DNA of 64,000 nucleotides from Candidula unifasciata (GCA_905116865.2 CAJHNH020002054.1:62986-126985); one strand, 5' to 3'. Positions 45,893 to 58,214 are shown, counted from the stretch's first letter. A program made the numbers and translations. The notes: generated by a model from the sequence alone, not told the origin.

Positions 45893-46346
45893 GGGTAAGG
45901 TTAATTCTTGCTTGCTACCTACATCCAGTTTTAACATATGGCTGTGAATCTTGGACAATTTGTAGGCAATCCAAACAATTTCTTGAAGCCTCAGAGATGG
46001 GGTTTTACAGAAGAATGCTTAGAATACCTTGGACAGCCAAAAAGAGCAACCAAAGGGTTTTGAAAAAGACGGGAGCCAGAAGACAACTTATTACAGACAT
46101 CAGAAGGAGACAGTCATTATTTTTCGGCCATGTTATGAGAAGAGGGAACATAGAACATGTTGTGACCACTGGAAAGATCCGTGGAAGGAGGGATAGAGGA
46201 AAACAACGAGAGAACTTTCTTGAAAGTCTTATTGCATGGCATGGAGGTGTGTCGGCACACGAACTGATACATGCTACAGGATATCGCAGTTTGTGGAGAG
46301 GTATGATCGCCAACGGCAGTCAGCAAGGCAACTGATGATGATGATT
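45893..46346 (+). pseudogene. RTE-like LINE 3' end with open C-terminal frame
   Basis: An open frame of about 147 codons: ILACYLHPVLTYGCESWTI, GFYRRMLRIPWTAKKSN, FFGHVMRRGN, TTGKIRGRRDRGKQRE, WHGGVSAHELIHATGYRSLW and a stop. The stop codon is the first TGA of a TGATGATGATGA tail (46333-46345), so the tail and stop coincide. TA sequence lies on both sides (45786-45890 and TTATATATATG after the tail), so the element landed in or created a TA tract. Confidence 0.9.
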
Positions 46347-48100
46347 ATATATATGCTAGCAGGAAGAAAGAAAAAGAAAAACACGGAATTAAGAGGGATG
46401 AGGAAAATTGTCATTAGGACAAAAAGTAATAGTTCCTTGATGAACAGTAAAAACAGGAAGGTAAAGACAATGTTTCTTCTCCGCAGGGACTATGATATCA
46501 AACATTCTCGCCCAGACAAAGGATTTCTGTATAGTGAGTTACATAACAACAAAATAACAACATATGACTACATTCACCTAGAGGAACCGCTTTCTGGACT
46601 TTTCTGTTTTTGCTGTTCGGCGGTGAACTATTACTTTTTGTCCTAATCACAAATTTCTTTAGTCTCCTACTCTCGTGTTTTCTCCCTTTCTTCTTCTCGC
46701 TAGCACACAATCGTCATATTCAGCAGCTGTTCATTTTACTGAACTGAACACAATATTAAGAGCTGTTCACAAATAACAAAACATTAACAATCATCAACGT
46801 GCCAAGCACTTCACTAATAAACTGAAATATCTCCAAGCGATCATACACATTGATATATCTCTGCACAGTTTAACTACTAGAGACAAGTTCAGATTTAACT
46901 ATGGAAACATACCACCACGATGAAATCAGCCAGATTACCAGCCATTCGCTGCAGTCGCCCATACCCACGTTAAGCCTAATGTGCAAAGCTACAACAGCTG
47001 TGTGGGTCTCCTGCCCTGAGCAACTGCAAGTTCAGTCCAAAAGCCAAAATGAAGCCGTCGTTTATTTTTTATAGATACGTAGCTTTCTGAGTGGCCTGGT
47101 TTCTGTGCAAATCGAGCTTAACAGCGGTCTTTGGCGTCCATCCACTTACCCTCCTACTAAATCTTGCTGGTGTCCCGAGAACTACACTGTCAATAACAAC
47201 CATTGTTTACCAATCCCTCTTCAACTCCTGTTCTACCACCCTCCTTTAAGTAACTAGTCACAGCAACCCGAAACAAAACCTTCTTCCTTGCATCACGTAA
47301 TAACTAGTTCCTTCCAGCTTTAAAATACACCAAGAACAAAAATAACTGTCATTGACATATGAGCAAAGCATGGCTCGTCCCGAGGAAACGATATAATGAA
47401 CAAATATATTCTAAGTAGACATTAACATCAACATCAACGATGGAAATAATCAATAAAACGTTGCAAACATTTACGTTTTGTTCCAGAAACCACATAATCA
47501 ATCCGGTATAAATCCAAAGCTACCTCAATGATGGTGATAATCATCGGAATAGTAAACACTTGCGTTTGTATCCGAGACACCATCAGAGTAAATAATTACA
47601 AACCCTTATCTAATCCACTCCTCGGTAGAAAAATGCATTTAAACATATACCAAATCATCACTGACAAACAACAAGCAAAAATGCAAAAACATCAAACTAA
47701 AAAAAAAAAAAAAATCAAAACAGTAATCACTTAAGATCAGGATTCTTGACCAGTTGAAGTTCCTTTTGCACTTCCAGTGATTTTTCGCAGGTGGATTCTC
47801 TTAGCTATTTGTTACCTCAGCCGCGGGCCTACATTAGACAGCTTCCACTCTTGTCTCGGCCGTATGGCCATCGAGAAACGTAATTTTCCACCACCACATG
47901 ACACTCAGAAGATGTTTGCCATAGCAACCCCCACGTGACATTTGAAGCACTTGAGTTATTGCCACCATTGTGTGGCATTCGAAGGATATTCCACAACTTT
48001 TACCTCAGCCAGCTCGAAGCTCTTTTAGCAGCTTCGCCCAGTTGTTTTAGTGACCGTTTACGCCAGTTTCTTCGCAAGCCCAACTGCTTTAGCATATTGT
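46347..48100. other. No recognised feature
   Basis: About 1.7 kb without recognised repeats, reading frames or RNA genes. An A-run lies at 47699-47713. Confidence 0.5.
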
Positions 48101-48102
48101 AC

Positions 48103-48168
48103 ATCAGCGGAAAATGCTGAGGTTGGTTCTGCAACGTCGTGAAAAGGATACACAATTAGCTAACTAAC
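48103..48168 (+). repeat. SINE B 3' end remnant
   Basis: AAAATGCTGAGGTTGGTTCT, then GCAACGTCGTGAAAAGGATA and TTAGCTAACTAAC. It is the 3' end and tail only, inserted at or truncating the 3' end of the RLE-type LINE. Confidence 0.75.
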
Positions 48169-48182
48169 GTGGAAGTGGAGAT

Positions 48183-48890
48183 AAAACCTCATGCGCCTAC
48201 CTCGACGGCGAAGATTTTTATTGCCTCCGCTTCGTCTCTTGTCAGACCGACCATGAGCTTACAGTGCTCCTCGAGCTTGTACGTCTGATTTTCTCCCATC
48301 CGGGTCTCGTACTGCACGGTCAACTCAATCAGGGCAAGCTGTCTTTTTTTCCGCAGAGTGCAGGATTATGTGCCGGTCTTTGGGACTGACTCTGGGTACC
48401 ATTCGAAACCAGACAGGTCGACAGCCCTAAATAGTCCCTCGCACAGTCAAGTATTGATAAAGCGTATGCGACCTTGTTGATGTTACCTTTATAAATCTGT
48501 CCAACTTTGAGGAAGCGCATGGGGATGACAGTAGGACTGGCTATCGCGTTGGCCCTCATTCTGTCTTGGTACATAATGTCCGCTAACTCTTTTAGGACTT
48601 TTTGTGGCGCCAAGAATAATCTCCCTAGCCTAGTTCTTTTCTGCACGCGGACAGTAAGTTCTCGAGCGTCTTCTTAGCTCTGCACAGTGGGCATGTCGGG
48701 TCGGTAGTCGTATGCTATTTCTTCATGTTGATGCCAGACGGTAACACATCGTACGCAGAGCTTACGACAAAGCTCAGCCGCAGCAGGGCCATTCGTCAGA
48801 TCTGGACCAAAGTGAGTATTCGTGGCAAGGCGCTCTCGAAGCCGAACCACTGGCCTTGCTGTGACTTCTGCGCGGCATTTTAGACCCGAG
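48183..48890 (-). pseudogene. RLE-type LINE C-terminal region: zinc knuckle plus endonuclease
   Basis: Minus strand, in order: LLRLSFVVSSAYDVLPSGIN (about 48725-48790), a stop, then TDPTCPLCRAKKTLENLLSA with a further C. This is a CCHC-type knuckle whose His position reads N. After another stop comes DYSWRHKVLKELADIM (about 48570-48625). The RLE block follows in shifted frames: KTG, a broken R-P-D site with one extra base near 48377, ALIELTV, RMGENQTYKLE and IFAVEVGA. Two in-frame stops and at least two frameshifts make it dead. The order (linker, CCHC knuckle, WRH, RLE) is that of R2/NeSL-group LINEs and explains the 6.7-kb fragment. Confidence 0.75.
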
Positions 48891-49440
48891 TCTCGTTTTG
48901 GCGTCCCTTATTTGCGATATTACCATGTCTCTGCGCTCTTTGGTTGTAGCTTTGAACTAACAGATTTAAACCCAGAGAGGCTGAGTAACCTAACTTGTCC
49001 TTTCCTGACCCCTGACTAACAGACAAGCGGGTTTCGTGGACAATGAACTGGTTATTAAAGTTACAAGCGGGTTTTCTTAAGTACTCACATTCTCCAAGGC
49101 TGTTTTTTTTTAAAAACAATAATAATAACAATAATATTATACTAATATACTAATATTATTAGTATTTTCTGTCTGCTACTCATCTTACAAGTCTGTTGAC
49201 TTAGTTTGCGTTTCAGCGATAATTCTTTATAGCATCTGTTTAAGGTCAAACAGAGAAAGGTATTAGGAACCTCGGTGCTGTCGCATGTTTCAAATGTGTT
49301 GAATTGTCGTGACTGGCAAGTATATGTTCTATATATTTTTGCAATGGGTTCTTTACTATTGTTTTAATTTTGATCGATATTCCTCTTCTGGGATGGTAGA
49401 GTATTGTTCTTTTGGTTTTCTATCGCTCCATTTAATTTTT
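48891..49440. other. No recognised feature
   Basis: Nothing recognised apart from AATATTA-rich text near 49120-49165. Confidence 0.5.
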
Positions 49441-49544
49441 TTTTTTTTTTTTTACTTCTTATGTTGTGCTTTTTTGTTTATTTACCCTTAATCATCATTA
49501 TCATTATCATCGTAATAATCATAAACATCACCAACTTCTGCTTA

Positions 49545-49604
49545 CTTCTTTTTCTTCTTCTTCTTCTTCTTCTTCTTCTTCTTCTTCTTCTTTTTCTTCT
49601 TCTG

Positions 49605-49638
<34 letters not shown>

Positions 49639-49900
49639 CTTCTTCTTCTTCTTCTTCTTCTTCTTCTTCTTCTTCTTCTTCTTCTTCTTCTTCTTCTTCT
49701 TCTTCTTCTTCTTCTTCTTCTTCTTCTTCTTCTTCTTCTTCTTCTTCTTCTTCTTCTTCTTCTTCTTCGTTCTTCGTTCTTCGTTCTTGGTTCTTGGCTC
49801 TTGGCTCTTGGCTCTTGGTTCTTGGTTCTTGGTTCTTGGTTCTTGGTTCTTGGTTCTTCGTTCTTCTTCTTCTTCTTCTTCTTCTTCTTCTTCTTCTTCT
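49545..49900 (+). repeat. TTC microsatellite with TTCTTGG heptamer block
   Basis: TTC (49548-49767), then TTCG/TTGG heptamers of the type TTCTTGG and CTCTTGG (49768-49860), then TTC again to 49900. The heptamer block arises inside the triplet array. Confidence 0.96.
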
Positions 49901-51128
49901 TTCCATTGTTATTATACTCATATAATCATCATATTTGTGTCATCGTTCCACTTTCTTTCGTTGTTCTTCTCTGTTATAGATCGTAAACTTTGTTGTCTCA
50001 GTTCTACCATTCATCGATTAGAGACTTAGCAAGTTCCCTATTCCTACTATAGCGTCAGCAAGGTTACCCATCATGTAGTAGTGTTAGCAGCTAGGACCCA
50101 TGACGAATTACAGTACTGGCACCACACCAACACGTTTTCTTGTCCCATCTTTTAACCAGTCCATGTCCTTCTTAAAAATATCTAAAGGCACTTACTTTTT
50201 CTAAAATGTTTTTCCCACCAACTTCCTTAGTCGTTGACATTTGTTGGGTTATGTTTTACACATCATTATATCCTATAGTACTATTAGTGATATTTCTAGC
50301 TGCTTGAACAGAATAAGATTTGTGCTCCCGCTTTCCCCAAGCAATTAAGTAAAAGTGGTATTCTTCATTGTTCTACGTGTGCTGTTCAATTCATGCCCTT
50401 ACGCCAACCCAGAAATACCAAAAGTCGTCGGTGCTAACCTCGTAAAGACTTATATGAACTAGAGTCGATGTGTTTTTCAGCATGGTGAAGCACGTCTATG
50501 CCACTTTCGAGGCTGAGATTAGAGACATTATAACCAGCATCTTATAGAACAGTCAGTAGTTTGAATCGTTTTCTGCCTCAGAGGTCTGAGCACGCATTTA
50601 AATGTCTCATGTGTAGTAACGTCGACTGTAGTAACATAATGTATACAACATAGTATAAAATAACATAAACGGTATGTTGTTTTTATTATTCAGTAATTTT
50701 TATTACATAAACAATATTATACTTTATGCAGTCTTCATTATCCAGTTCAGATTTCCATTAAATTGATTCTATGAATGCCTGTTGTCTAAATTAATAGCTG
50801 AACCATGTTCTGTATTTGACATATCAATGTCCCTTATTTCTTAGCTTATCTTCGCTTTGGTCATCCCATTATCATGATTTGCCTTCCTAATGTCACGTGT
50901 TTACAATCACACAGACACTTTCTAGTAGTTTTTAATTCCCTATTGTCATGAAGATGTTGCCTGGATTACCGCTGTAGGTATGAGGAAACACAGTTCTGCT
51001 GTAAACTGACTCAACGTAAACACAAGTAAATAATTTTTTTTTCTGTTTCTTTCGAAACCATTGTTTATTGCATCAGTCATCACCCAACGCCATTCATATA
51101 TTTCCAGCTGATGACTAAGTATTTGTTA
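49901..51128. other. No recognised feature
   Basis: AT-rich. No recognised repeat or coding signal. Confidence 0.5.
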
Positions 51129-51129
51129 G

Positions 51130-52497
51130 CAGGCCTGTAAAGCTCTCTCCTGTCCCTTTTTATGTCTTGTCTCTCTGTTATCTGCCAGGTCTGTTCATGC
51201 TCTCTCCTGTCCCTTTTTATGTCTTGTCTCTCTGTTATCTGCCAGGTCTGTACATGCTCTCTCCTGTCCCTTTTTATATCTTGTCTCTCTGTTATCTGCC
51301 AGGTCTGTACATGCTCTCTCCTGTCCCTTTTTATATCTTGTCTCTCTGTTATCTGCCAGGTCTGTTCATGCTCTCTCCTGTCCCTTTTTATATCTTGTCT
51401 CTCTGTTATCTGCCAGCTCTGTACATGCTCTCTCCTGTCCCTTTTTATATCTTGTCTCTCTGTTATCTGCCAGCTCTGTACATGCTCTCTTCTGTCCCTT
51501 TTTATATCTTGTCTCTCTGTTATCTGCCAGGTCTGTACATGCTCTCTCCTGTCCCTTTTTATATCTTGTCTCTCTGTTATCTGCCAGCTCTGTACATGCT
51601 CTCTCCTGTCCCTTTTTATATCTTGTCTCTCTGTTATCTGCCAGGTCTGTTCATGCTCTCTCCTGTCCCTTTTTATATCTTGTCTCTCTGTTATCTGCCA
51701 GCTCTGTACATGCTCTCTCCTGTCCCTTTTTATATCTTGTCTCTCTGTTATCTGCCAGGTCTGTACATGCTCTCTCCTGTCCCTTTTTATATCTTGTCTC
51801 TCTGTTATCTGCCAGCTCTGTACATGCTCTCTCCTGTCCCTTTTTATATCTTGTCTCTCTGTTATCTGCCAGGTCTGTTCATGCTCTCTCCTGTCCCTTT
51901 TTATATCTTGTCTCTCTGTTATCTGCCAGCTCTGTACATGCTCTCTCCTGTCCCTTTTTATATCTTGTCTTTCTGTTATCTGCCAGGTCTGTTCATGCTC
52001 TCTCCTGTCCCTTTTTATATCTTGTCTCTCTGTTATCTGCCAGGTCTGTTCATGCTCTCTCCTGTCCCTTTTTATATCTTGTCTCTCTGTTATCTGCCAG
52101 GTCTGTTCATGCTCTCTCCTGTCCCTTTTTATATCTTGTCTCTCTGTTATCTGCCAGGTCTGTACATGCTCTCTTGTCCCTTTTTATATCTTGTCTCTCT
52201 GTTATCTGCCAGGTCTGTACATGCTCTCTTGTCCCTTTTTATATCTTGTCTCTCTGTTATCTGCCAGGTCTGTTCATGCTCTCTCCTGTCCCTTTTTATA
52301 TCTTGTCTCTCTGTTATCTGCCAGGTCTGTACATGCTCTCTCCTGTCCTTTTTTATATCTTGTCTCTCTGTTATCTGCCAGGTCTGTACACGCTCTCTCC
52401 TGTCCCTTTTTATATGTGGTCTCTCTGTTATCTGCCAGGTCTGTACATGCTCTCAACTGTCTCTTCTTATATCTTGTCTCTCTGTTATCTGCCATTC
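51130..52497. repeat. 57-bp satellite array
   Basis: About 24 units of 57 bp with CTGTCCCTTTTTATATCTTG, TCTCTCTGTTATCTGCCAG and (C/G)TCTGT(A/T)CATGCTC. 57 is a multiple of three, so frames of more than 460 codons stay open, with 19-residue periods. Two consecutive 55-bp units near 52165-52230 shift the phase and the final units are degenerate. Variant sites (CAGGT/CAGCT, TACATG/TTCATG) alternate in blocks, suggesting multi-unit duplications. I do not consider it coding. Confidence 0.95.
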
Positions 52498-53218
52498 GCT
52501 ATACACGCCCAAACAAAAGCAGCCTATTATCCCTCATTATGCCAGTCGTCAGTGATCATTTAAACAGGTGATGAATGTCGTTGTTGCTTTTGCTCTCCAT
52601 TTTACAGTAAGGAATAGTGAAAAATATATCAAACGAACGATAAACATTTGAAAGGTGAAAGAAAATAAAAGAGTCGAAAGTCTAGCTGTGTCTGCAGTAG
52701 TTAGTGGATGAAGAGTTATAAACAGGGCAGATATAGTGAACTCGCTGGGTTTCCAGAGATTCTGAGAGAAATGAATCTTAGACGACGAAGCACCTGTTGG
52801 AAATAGGCATTAAACAAGCATACAGAAATGGGTTGTGGGTACAAAAATATAATAAGAAAAGTCAGTCAACCCATATTGGCTAAGTTGAGCACAGAGACAA
52901 CGAGATGGTTGATGCATCGAAGGACTGAACCCAGTGGATGGGACCGATGAGCTTGGAAGTCAAAAGCAGCAACAAGTAACAAGTTTAAGAAAGAAAAAAA
53001 AGAAATTAGGAGCAGAATATATTGGAAACGAGTAGAAAGGCATCATTCTTCCCCGAAGGTGGTTTAAATTTCTCTAAAGTGAGAAGTTCTGAAGCAGCCA
53101 TTAAGCTATTTGGTTGTTTAAACAACCCAAGAAAGGAAACTGGCGCTTACCTCTTCCTCTTTCTGTGTGGGCAAAAGCATCTTCTGCCATTAAACAACCA
53201 TATAGTAGTATATCACAT
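52498..53218. other. No recognised feature
   Basis: Nothing recognised. Confidence 0.5.
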
Positions 53219-53221
53219 TCA

Positions 53222-53455
53222 TTATAAGGAGACAGTCATCATTTTTCGGCCATGTTATGAGAATAGGGAAAATAGAACATGTTGTGACCACTGAAAAGAT
53301 CAGTGGAAGGACAGATAAAGGAAGACAAAGAGAGAAGATTCTTGACAGTCTTGTTGCAGGGCAACTAACTGATACATGCTGCAGGAGATCACAGATTGTG
53401 GAGAGGCATGATCGCCCACGCCAGTCGCAAGGCACCTGTTGATGATGATGATAAG
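53222..53455 (+). pseudogene. RTE-like LINE 3' end
   Basis: RRQSSFF-type start: AGGAGACAGTCATCATTTTT, then GTTGTGACCACTGAAAAGAT and GAGATCACAGATTGTGGAGA, ending with a TGATGATGATGAT tail at 53440-53452. The segment encoding HGGVSAHE is deleted relative to 46230-46265. Confidence 0.85.
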
Positions 53456-54890
53456 TAGTTGTTACTTAATGGAGCAGTACTTTTGAATCTTTCCCCAAAC
53501 AAATAGCTTTGAAATTTTTGTTTAGTACATTTAGTTCACTATTTTCTATTTTTTCAAGACCTTTTCTTACCGCTAAAAATAATCTCTTGACAGTTAAAAA
53601 TAACACACACACACATTTTCTTTTTAAACCACTAAACAGTGGTAGTGGCATTTTGAAAATGTCTTTATTTATAAACACGACTATCAAACTATTCCACTCT
53701 TTCATTGCAAGACATCTTGAGCCTTTACCGCCCTCATTAATCTGATGCTACACGCAATTTACCAGCACTTTTCCCCCCTTCCCTTAAACTTATTCCCTAC
53801 GCTTAAATTTATAACTAGGTTTATTTGTGAATACGGCTGCCTACTAATAGACCTTCGCTTTGTTTGTGTTTGTTAACAACGTGCTATTTGGTTTCACTTA
53901 CATTTTTTTTTTCAGAACAGTTTGAAAAAATAAAACAAAAAACATTTTCTGTAATGGGAAAAATGTTATGATGTTTTCTTTGATCTCCAGCGCTTTTTAT
54001 TTGTTTGCTTTTTATTAGATTGTAGAAGAGCGGCAGCTTTTATCTACGGTGCGATTTAGTTGGCCTTTAAGGACAGCAAATGTGAAATGCGCGGCAGGAA
54101 ATGACTAGGTAAACAGAGCAGAAAACAAGGTTTCTGACATGCATAATTAGCTATGCTAGCAAAAAAGGCAATAGACACACAACAAGTGTTTTTCATCTTT
54201 GTTACCTGGAAATGTGGGAAGAGAGAATCAACAAATAAAAGAACAAACACTCAAATCTAACGGAGTATTTCATCACCGTAGTTATTATGCGCCACGTTAA
54301 GAAGCGTAGGTAGTCGTTTTTATGTATTGTGTTTGTGTCGTTTAGCTATGGCGTCCAACTGTGAACATTCACTAATTGGTCCCTCGCAATGAAGAGCCCG
54401 CCGAGTGAATTAGATACATCCTAGTAGATCAAGAGATTAGGAGGGTACCTTGAGATTTGATATGATCAGGTTTTTTTTTCTTTCTGGCGGTACGCAGTAC
54501 TGGAACCCATTTTTATGCACTTTTCCCCTCAGCGCTACTGTAATACACCATTTGTGGTAAATACCAACGCAACACATTGAGTACTGGCACATTCTTTAAA
54601 AAAAAGTCCTGGCTAGGGCACACGTTGGGAAAACTTGATAAACGTTTGACTAAAAAGTTTTTTTTTTTTTCTATTGAACTTACAGGACAAAAGAAAAATA
54701 GGCGATCTAAAACACACGAAGTTAAAGATAAAGATTAAATTATTAATGGCGCATGGACGCGGGAGACAGCAAATGTCAGAATAGCTGGACATTTACCCGA
54801 TAGCCTCACATTTTCTTTTTGACTGAACATTCTAGCACAAAGTAAGCCATAGACTCACAGAGATAACAACCACGTGAAGTGAACAAGATT
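53456..54890. other. No recognised feature
   Basis: About 1.4 kb of AT-rich DNA with A- and T-runs. Nothing recognised. Confidence 0.5.
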
Positions 54891-54892
54891 CC

Positions 54893-55200
54893 AGTATAGA
54901 CAGACCGACAGATAGACAGAGAGACAGCTAGACAGACAGGTAGGTTGACAAATAGGCAAACGGGCGCGAGGACAGACAGACAGACAAAAGAACAGACATA
55001 CAGGCAAACATAGAGACAGGCAAACATATAAAAGGCAAACCGACAAACAGGTAAACCGACAGACAGGTAAACAGACTGATAGACAAACAGACAGACGGTT
55101 AGATTGACAAAAAGGCAAACGGACAGGCAGGCAGACAGAAGGACAGACAGATAGACGGACAGACAGCATTACAGACGATGGCGGACGGACAGACAGACAC
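54893..55200 (+). repeat. Degenerate GACA tetranucleotide repeat
   Basis: Irregular GACAGACAG and GGCAAAC units. The Cys/Leu/Ser/Val frame on the other strand is an artefact. Confidence 0.9.
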
Positions 55201-55202
55201 AC

Positions 55203-55284
<82 letters not shown>

Positions 55285-55349
55285 CGATAGATCGATAGAT
55301 CGATAGATCGATCGATCGATCGATCGATCGATCGATAGATAGATAGATC

Positions 55350-55428
<79 letters not shown>

Positions 55429-55473
55429 CGATAGATAGATAGATAGATAGATAGATCGATCGATCGATCGATC

Positions 55474-55519
<46 letters not shown>

Positions 55520-55520
55520 A
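55201..55520 (+). repeat. GATA microsatellite with GATC blocks
   Basis: About 315 bp of GATA with two blocks of GATC (55300-55335 and 55455-55480). The GATA-to-GATC change repeats, so it spread by slippage. Confidence 0.97.
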
Positions 55521-55534
55521 TGCATTTTATTTTC

Positions 55535-55678
55535 GAAGGGTCACAAATTAGGCACACAGGCCCGTCCTACAATCGGCCCTTCAAAATACCCATCTTTCAG
55601 ACAACAGCTTTATTTTAACAACAAAGCATATTATGTTCATATTATAATATGCATATTATGAATAACAAGCAAAAATAC
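55535..55678. repeat. Dispersed repeat, family J
   Basis: Second copy of 36893-37030, with AGGCACACAGGCCCGTC and ATTATAATATGCATATTATG. Confidence 0.6.
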
Positions 55679-55689
55679 AAAAGCAAGAG

Positions 55690-56412
55690 TGGTAACATGT
55701 ATGTGCACCCTTTCGCGCATACACACACCCACATACACACGTAAACCCACTCTCTCCCTTACACACATATGCACCCATACATACACACATTCATACATTC
55801 ACACATCACATACACACAAGGACACACAATGAGTCATACACAGACACACACTCAAACATACACATAAAACAGACACACAATCACAGACACACACATACAT
55901 TCGTGCAACACACATACACAAAGACACACACACCCACACAGACACACACAGACACATACAGGCAGCCCTAGACACACACACACACACAATGACAGACACT
56001 GGCACACACAAACACACGCACAGACACATACTCACACACACATACACACACACAGACACACACGGAGCCACACACAGAAACATACGCACAGAGACGAAAA
56101 CAGACACACGCACAGACACACATAGGCACAGACACACATACACTCAGCAACACACACAGACACATGCGTAGACACACCACACACACAGACACACAAGCAG
56201 CACACACGCAGACACACACACAGAGACACAAACACAGGCACAGACACACACAAACACAGATACACAGACAGATACATAGAGACACACGCAGACATTATCA
56301 AACAGACACACACAGATAAACACTGAGCCACACACACACACACAGACACAGCGACACACACAGACACGCACGCCGCCACAAACACAGAAACACATACGGA
56401 TACACACATAGA
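55690..56412 (+). repeat. CACA/GACACA-rich low-complexity tract
   Basis: Irregular ACACACA and CAGACACA units over about 700 bp. The Cys-Val frames on the reverse strand are artefacts. Confidence 0.93.
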
Positions 56413-56419
56413 CACCCCC

Positions 56420-56422
<3 letters not shown>

Positions 56423-56478
<56 letters not shown>

Positions 56479-56480
56479 AT
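56423..56480 (+). repeat. CT microsatellite
   Basis: CT repeat, one interruption at 56466-56468. Confidence 0.96.
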
Positions 56481-56762
56481 GCGTATATGTTTATTTCTCC
56501 CCGCCTCGCCCACACCAAATCCACTTACATCGTGAGCTAATTCGGGTTTAAACACGGGTAATGGATGTTTCCCCTTCGGCTAGTAGTGCCCTACAATAAC
56601 GTCCCTGCCACCCCGAATGAGGTTCTTTTTTGACCTTCCTCACAGAGGCATGCTCCGGGAGCTTCTATGGTTACCACAAGGACAAATGTTGTCACTCCGT
56701 GCTGGTAATTTTAGGTTCCGTCTTGGGGATATTAGCGGTCACAATTATAACCATAACTGCTC
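56481..56762. other. No recognised feature
   Basis: Nothing recognised. Confidence 0.5.
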
Positions 56763-56764
56763 AC

Positions 56765-57005
56765 AGTAGACGAACCGCCGTGGTGTAGCAGATAGACGCT
56801 TGCGCGTGGATTGGATTGTCATGGGTTCCAGTCCAGACGGAGAGCAATTTGTTAACCATCTTTGGCTCTCAGGTCGACCCAGCCTTGAGTGGGTACCAGG
56901 TATAGTCCTGAGAAGAAAAGGCGGCTGGAATAATGTTCACGTAAAGCCAAAATAGTGCTGATTGGCCAGAGGGCCACTACCCTTTATGGAAGCTATTGTT
57001 AAGTC
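56765..57005 (+). repeat. SINE, family A2
   Basis: Head ACCGCCGTGGTGTAGCAGAT with GGGTTCCAGTCCAGAC (B box). Body CAGGTCGACCCAGCCTTGAG, GGGTACCAGGTATAGTCCTG and GTGCTGATTGGCCAGAGGG. The clearest forward copy of A2. Confidence 0.8.
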
Positions 57006-57094
57006 CAGATCTCGCCATGTACCACACATATTTTCTATATAAGAGAAGCCTGTCTTTAATTTGCGAATATAGAGTTACAACTGATATATAATAT

Positions 57095-57276
57095 ATCTGT
57101 ATGTCTGTCTCTCTGTCAATCGGTCAGTCTGTCGTCTTTCTGTCAGTCAATCAGTCTGTCTGTCTTTCCGCCTGTCTGTCCGACAGCCCGCTTGTTGACA
57201 ATCCGTCCGTACGTCCGAACATTCGCTCGTCTGTCTGTCTGTCAGTCTGTCTGCCTGTCTGTTTGTCTGTCGGTCG

Positions 57277-57331
<55 letters not shown>

Positions 57332-57369
57332 CGTCCGTCCGTCCGTCCGTCCGTCCGTCCGTCCGTCCG
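57095..57369 (+). repeat. CTGT then CCGT tetranucleotide repeats
   Basis: Irregular CTGT/CAGT (57095-57280), pure CTGT (57281-57326), then CCGT (57327-57370) leading into CGGT. Confidence 0.95.
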
Positions 57370-57944
57370 TCGGTCGGTCGGTCGGTCGGTCGGTCGGTCG
57401 GTCGGTCGGTCGGTCGGTCGGTCGGTCGGTCGGTCGGTCGGTCGGTCGGTCGGTCGGTCGGTCGGTCGGTCGGTCGGTCGGTCGGTCGGTCGGTCGGTCG
57501 GTCGGTCGGTCGGTCGGTCGGTCGGTCGGTCGGTCGTCGGTCGGTCGGTCGGTCGGTCGGTCGGTCGGTCGGTCGGTCGGTCGGTCGGTCGGTCGTCGTC
57601 GGTCGGTCGGTCGGTCGGTCGGTCGGTCGGTCGGTCGGTCGGTCGGTCGGTCGGTCGGTCGGTCGGTCGGTCGGTCGGTCGGTCGGTCGGTCGGTCGGTC
57701 GGTCGGTCGGTCGGTCGGTCGGTCGGTCGGTCGGTCGGTCGGTCGGTCGGTCGGTCGGTCGGTCGGTCGGTCGGTCGGTCGGTCGGTCGGTCGGTCGGTC
57801 GGTCGGTCGGTCGGTCGGTCGGTCGGTCGGTCGGTCGGTCGGTCGGTCGGTCGGTCGGTCGGTCGGTCGGTCGGTCGGTCGGTCGGTCGGTCGGTCGGTC
57901 GGTCGGTCGGTCGGTCGGTCGGTCGGTCGGTCGGTCGGTCGGTC
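57370..57944 (+). repeat. CGGT tetranucleotide array, 573 bp
   Basis: About 143 copies of CGGT with only two interruptions (near 57534 and 57592), each a deletion within the unit. Frames of about 250-290 codons (Ser-Val-Gly-Arg, Thr-Asp-Arg-Pro) are artefacts. Every unit carries a CpG. Confidence 0.97.
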
Positions 57945-57984
57945 TGTATGTACAGGTCTGTATGTAGCTCTACGCAAATACTTA

Positions 57985-58008
57985 AATCACACACACACAC
58001 ACACACAC
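57985..58008 (+). repeat. CA microsatellite
   Basis: Short CA run after the CGGT array. Confidence 0.9.
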
Positions 58009-58214
58009 ATTAACGGGTAAACATTAATACACAATTTCATACAAGCACACACACGCGCGTAACGCAAACTCATTTGGAAAAATCACTATAGACATGGATT
58101 AAAAGTTAAAAGCATTCTAAAACATATATCTGAGGAAAATGATGAAAACAGAACGAAATGAATTGAAAACAAGTTTGAAAAAAAACCATAATAATAACTT
58201 GTATCTACAGTAAT

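Noticed and set aside
51162..52571. Two overlapping frames of more than 460 codons with a 19-residue period
   Set aside because: 57-bp satellite artefact; equally long frames exist in two phases and end where 55-bp units occur.
57101..58013. Frames of 254-288 codons (Ser-Val-Gly-Arg or Thr-Asp-Arg-Pro)
   Set aside because: Direct translation of the CGGT tetranucleotide array in different phases.
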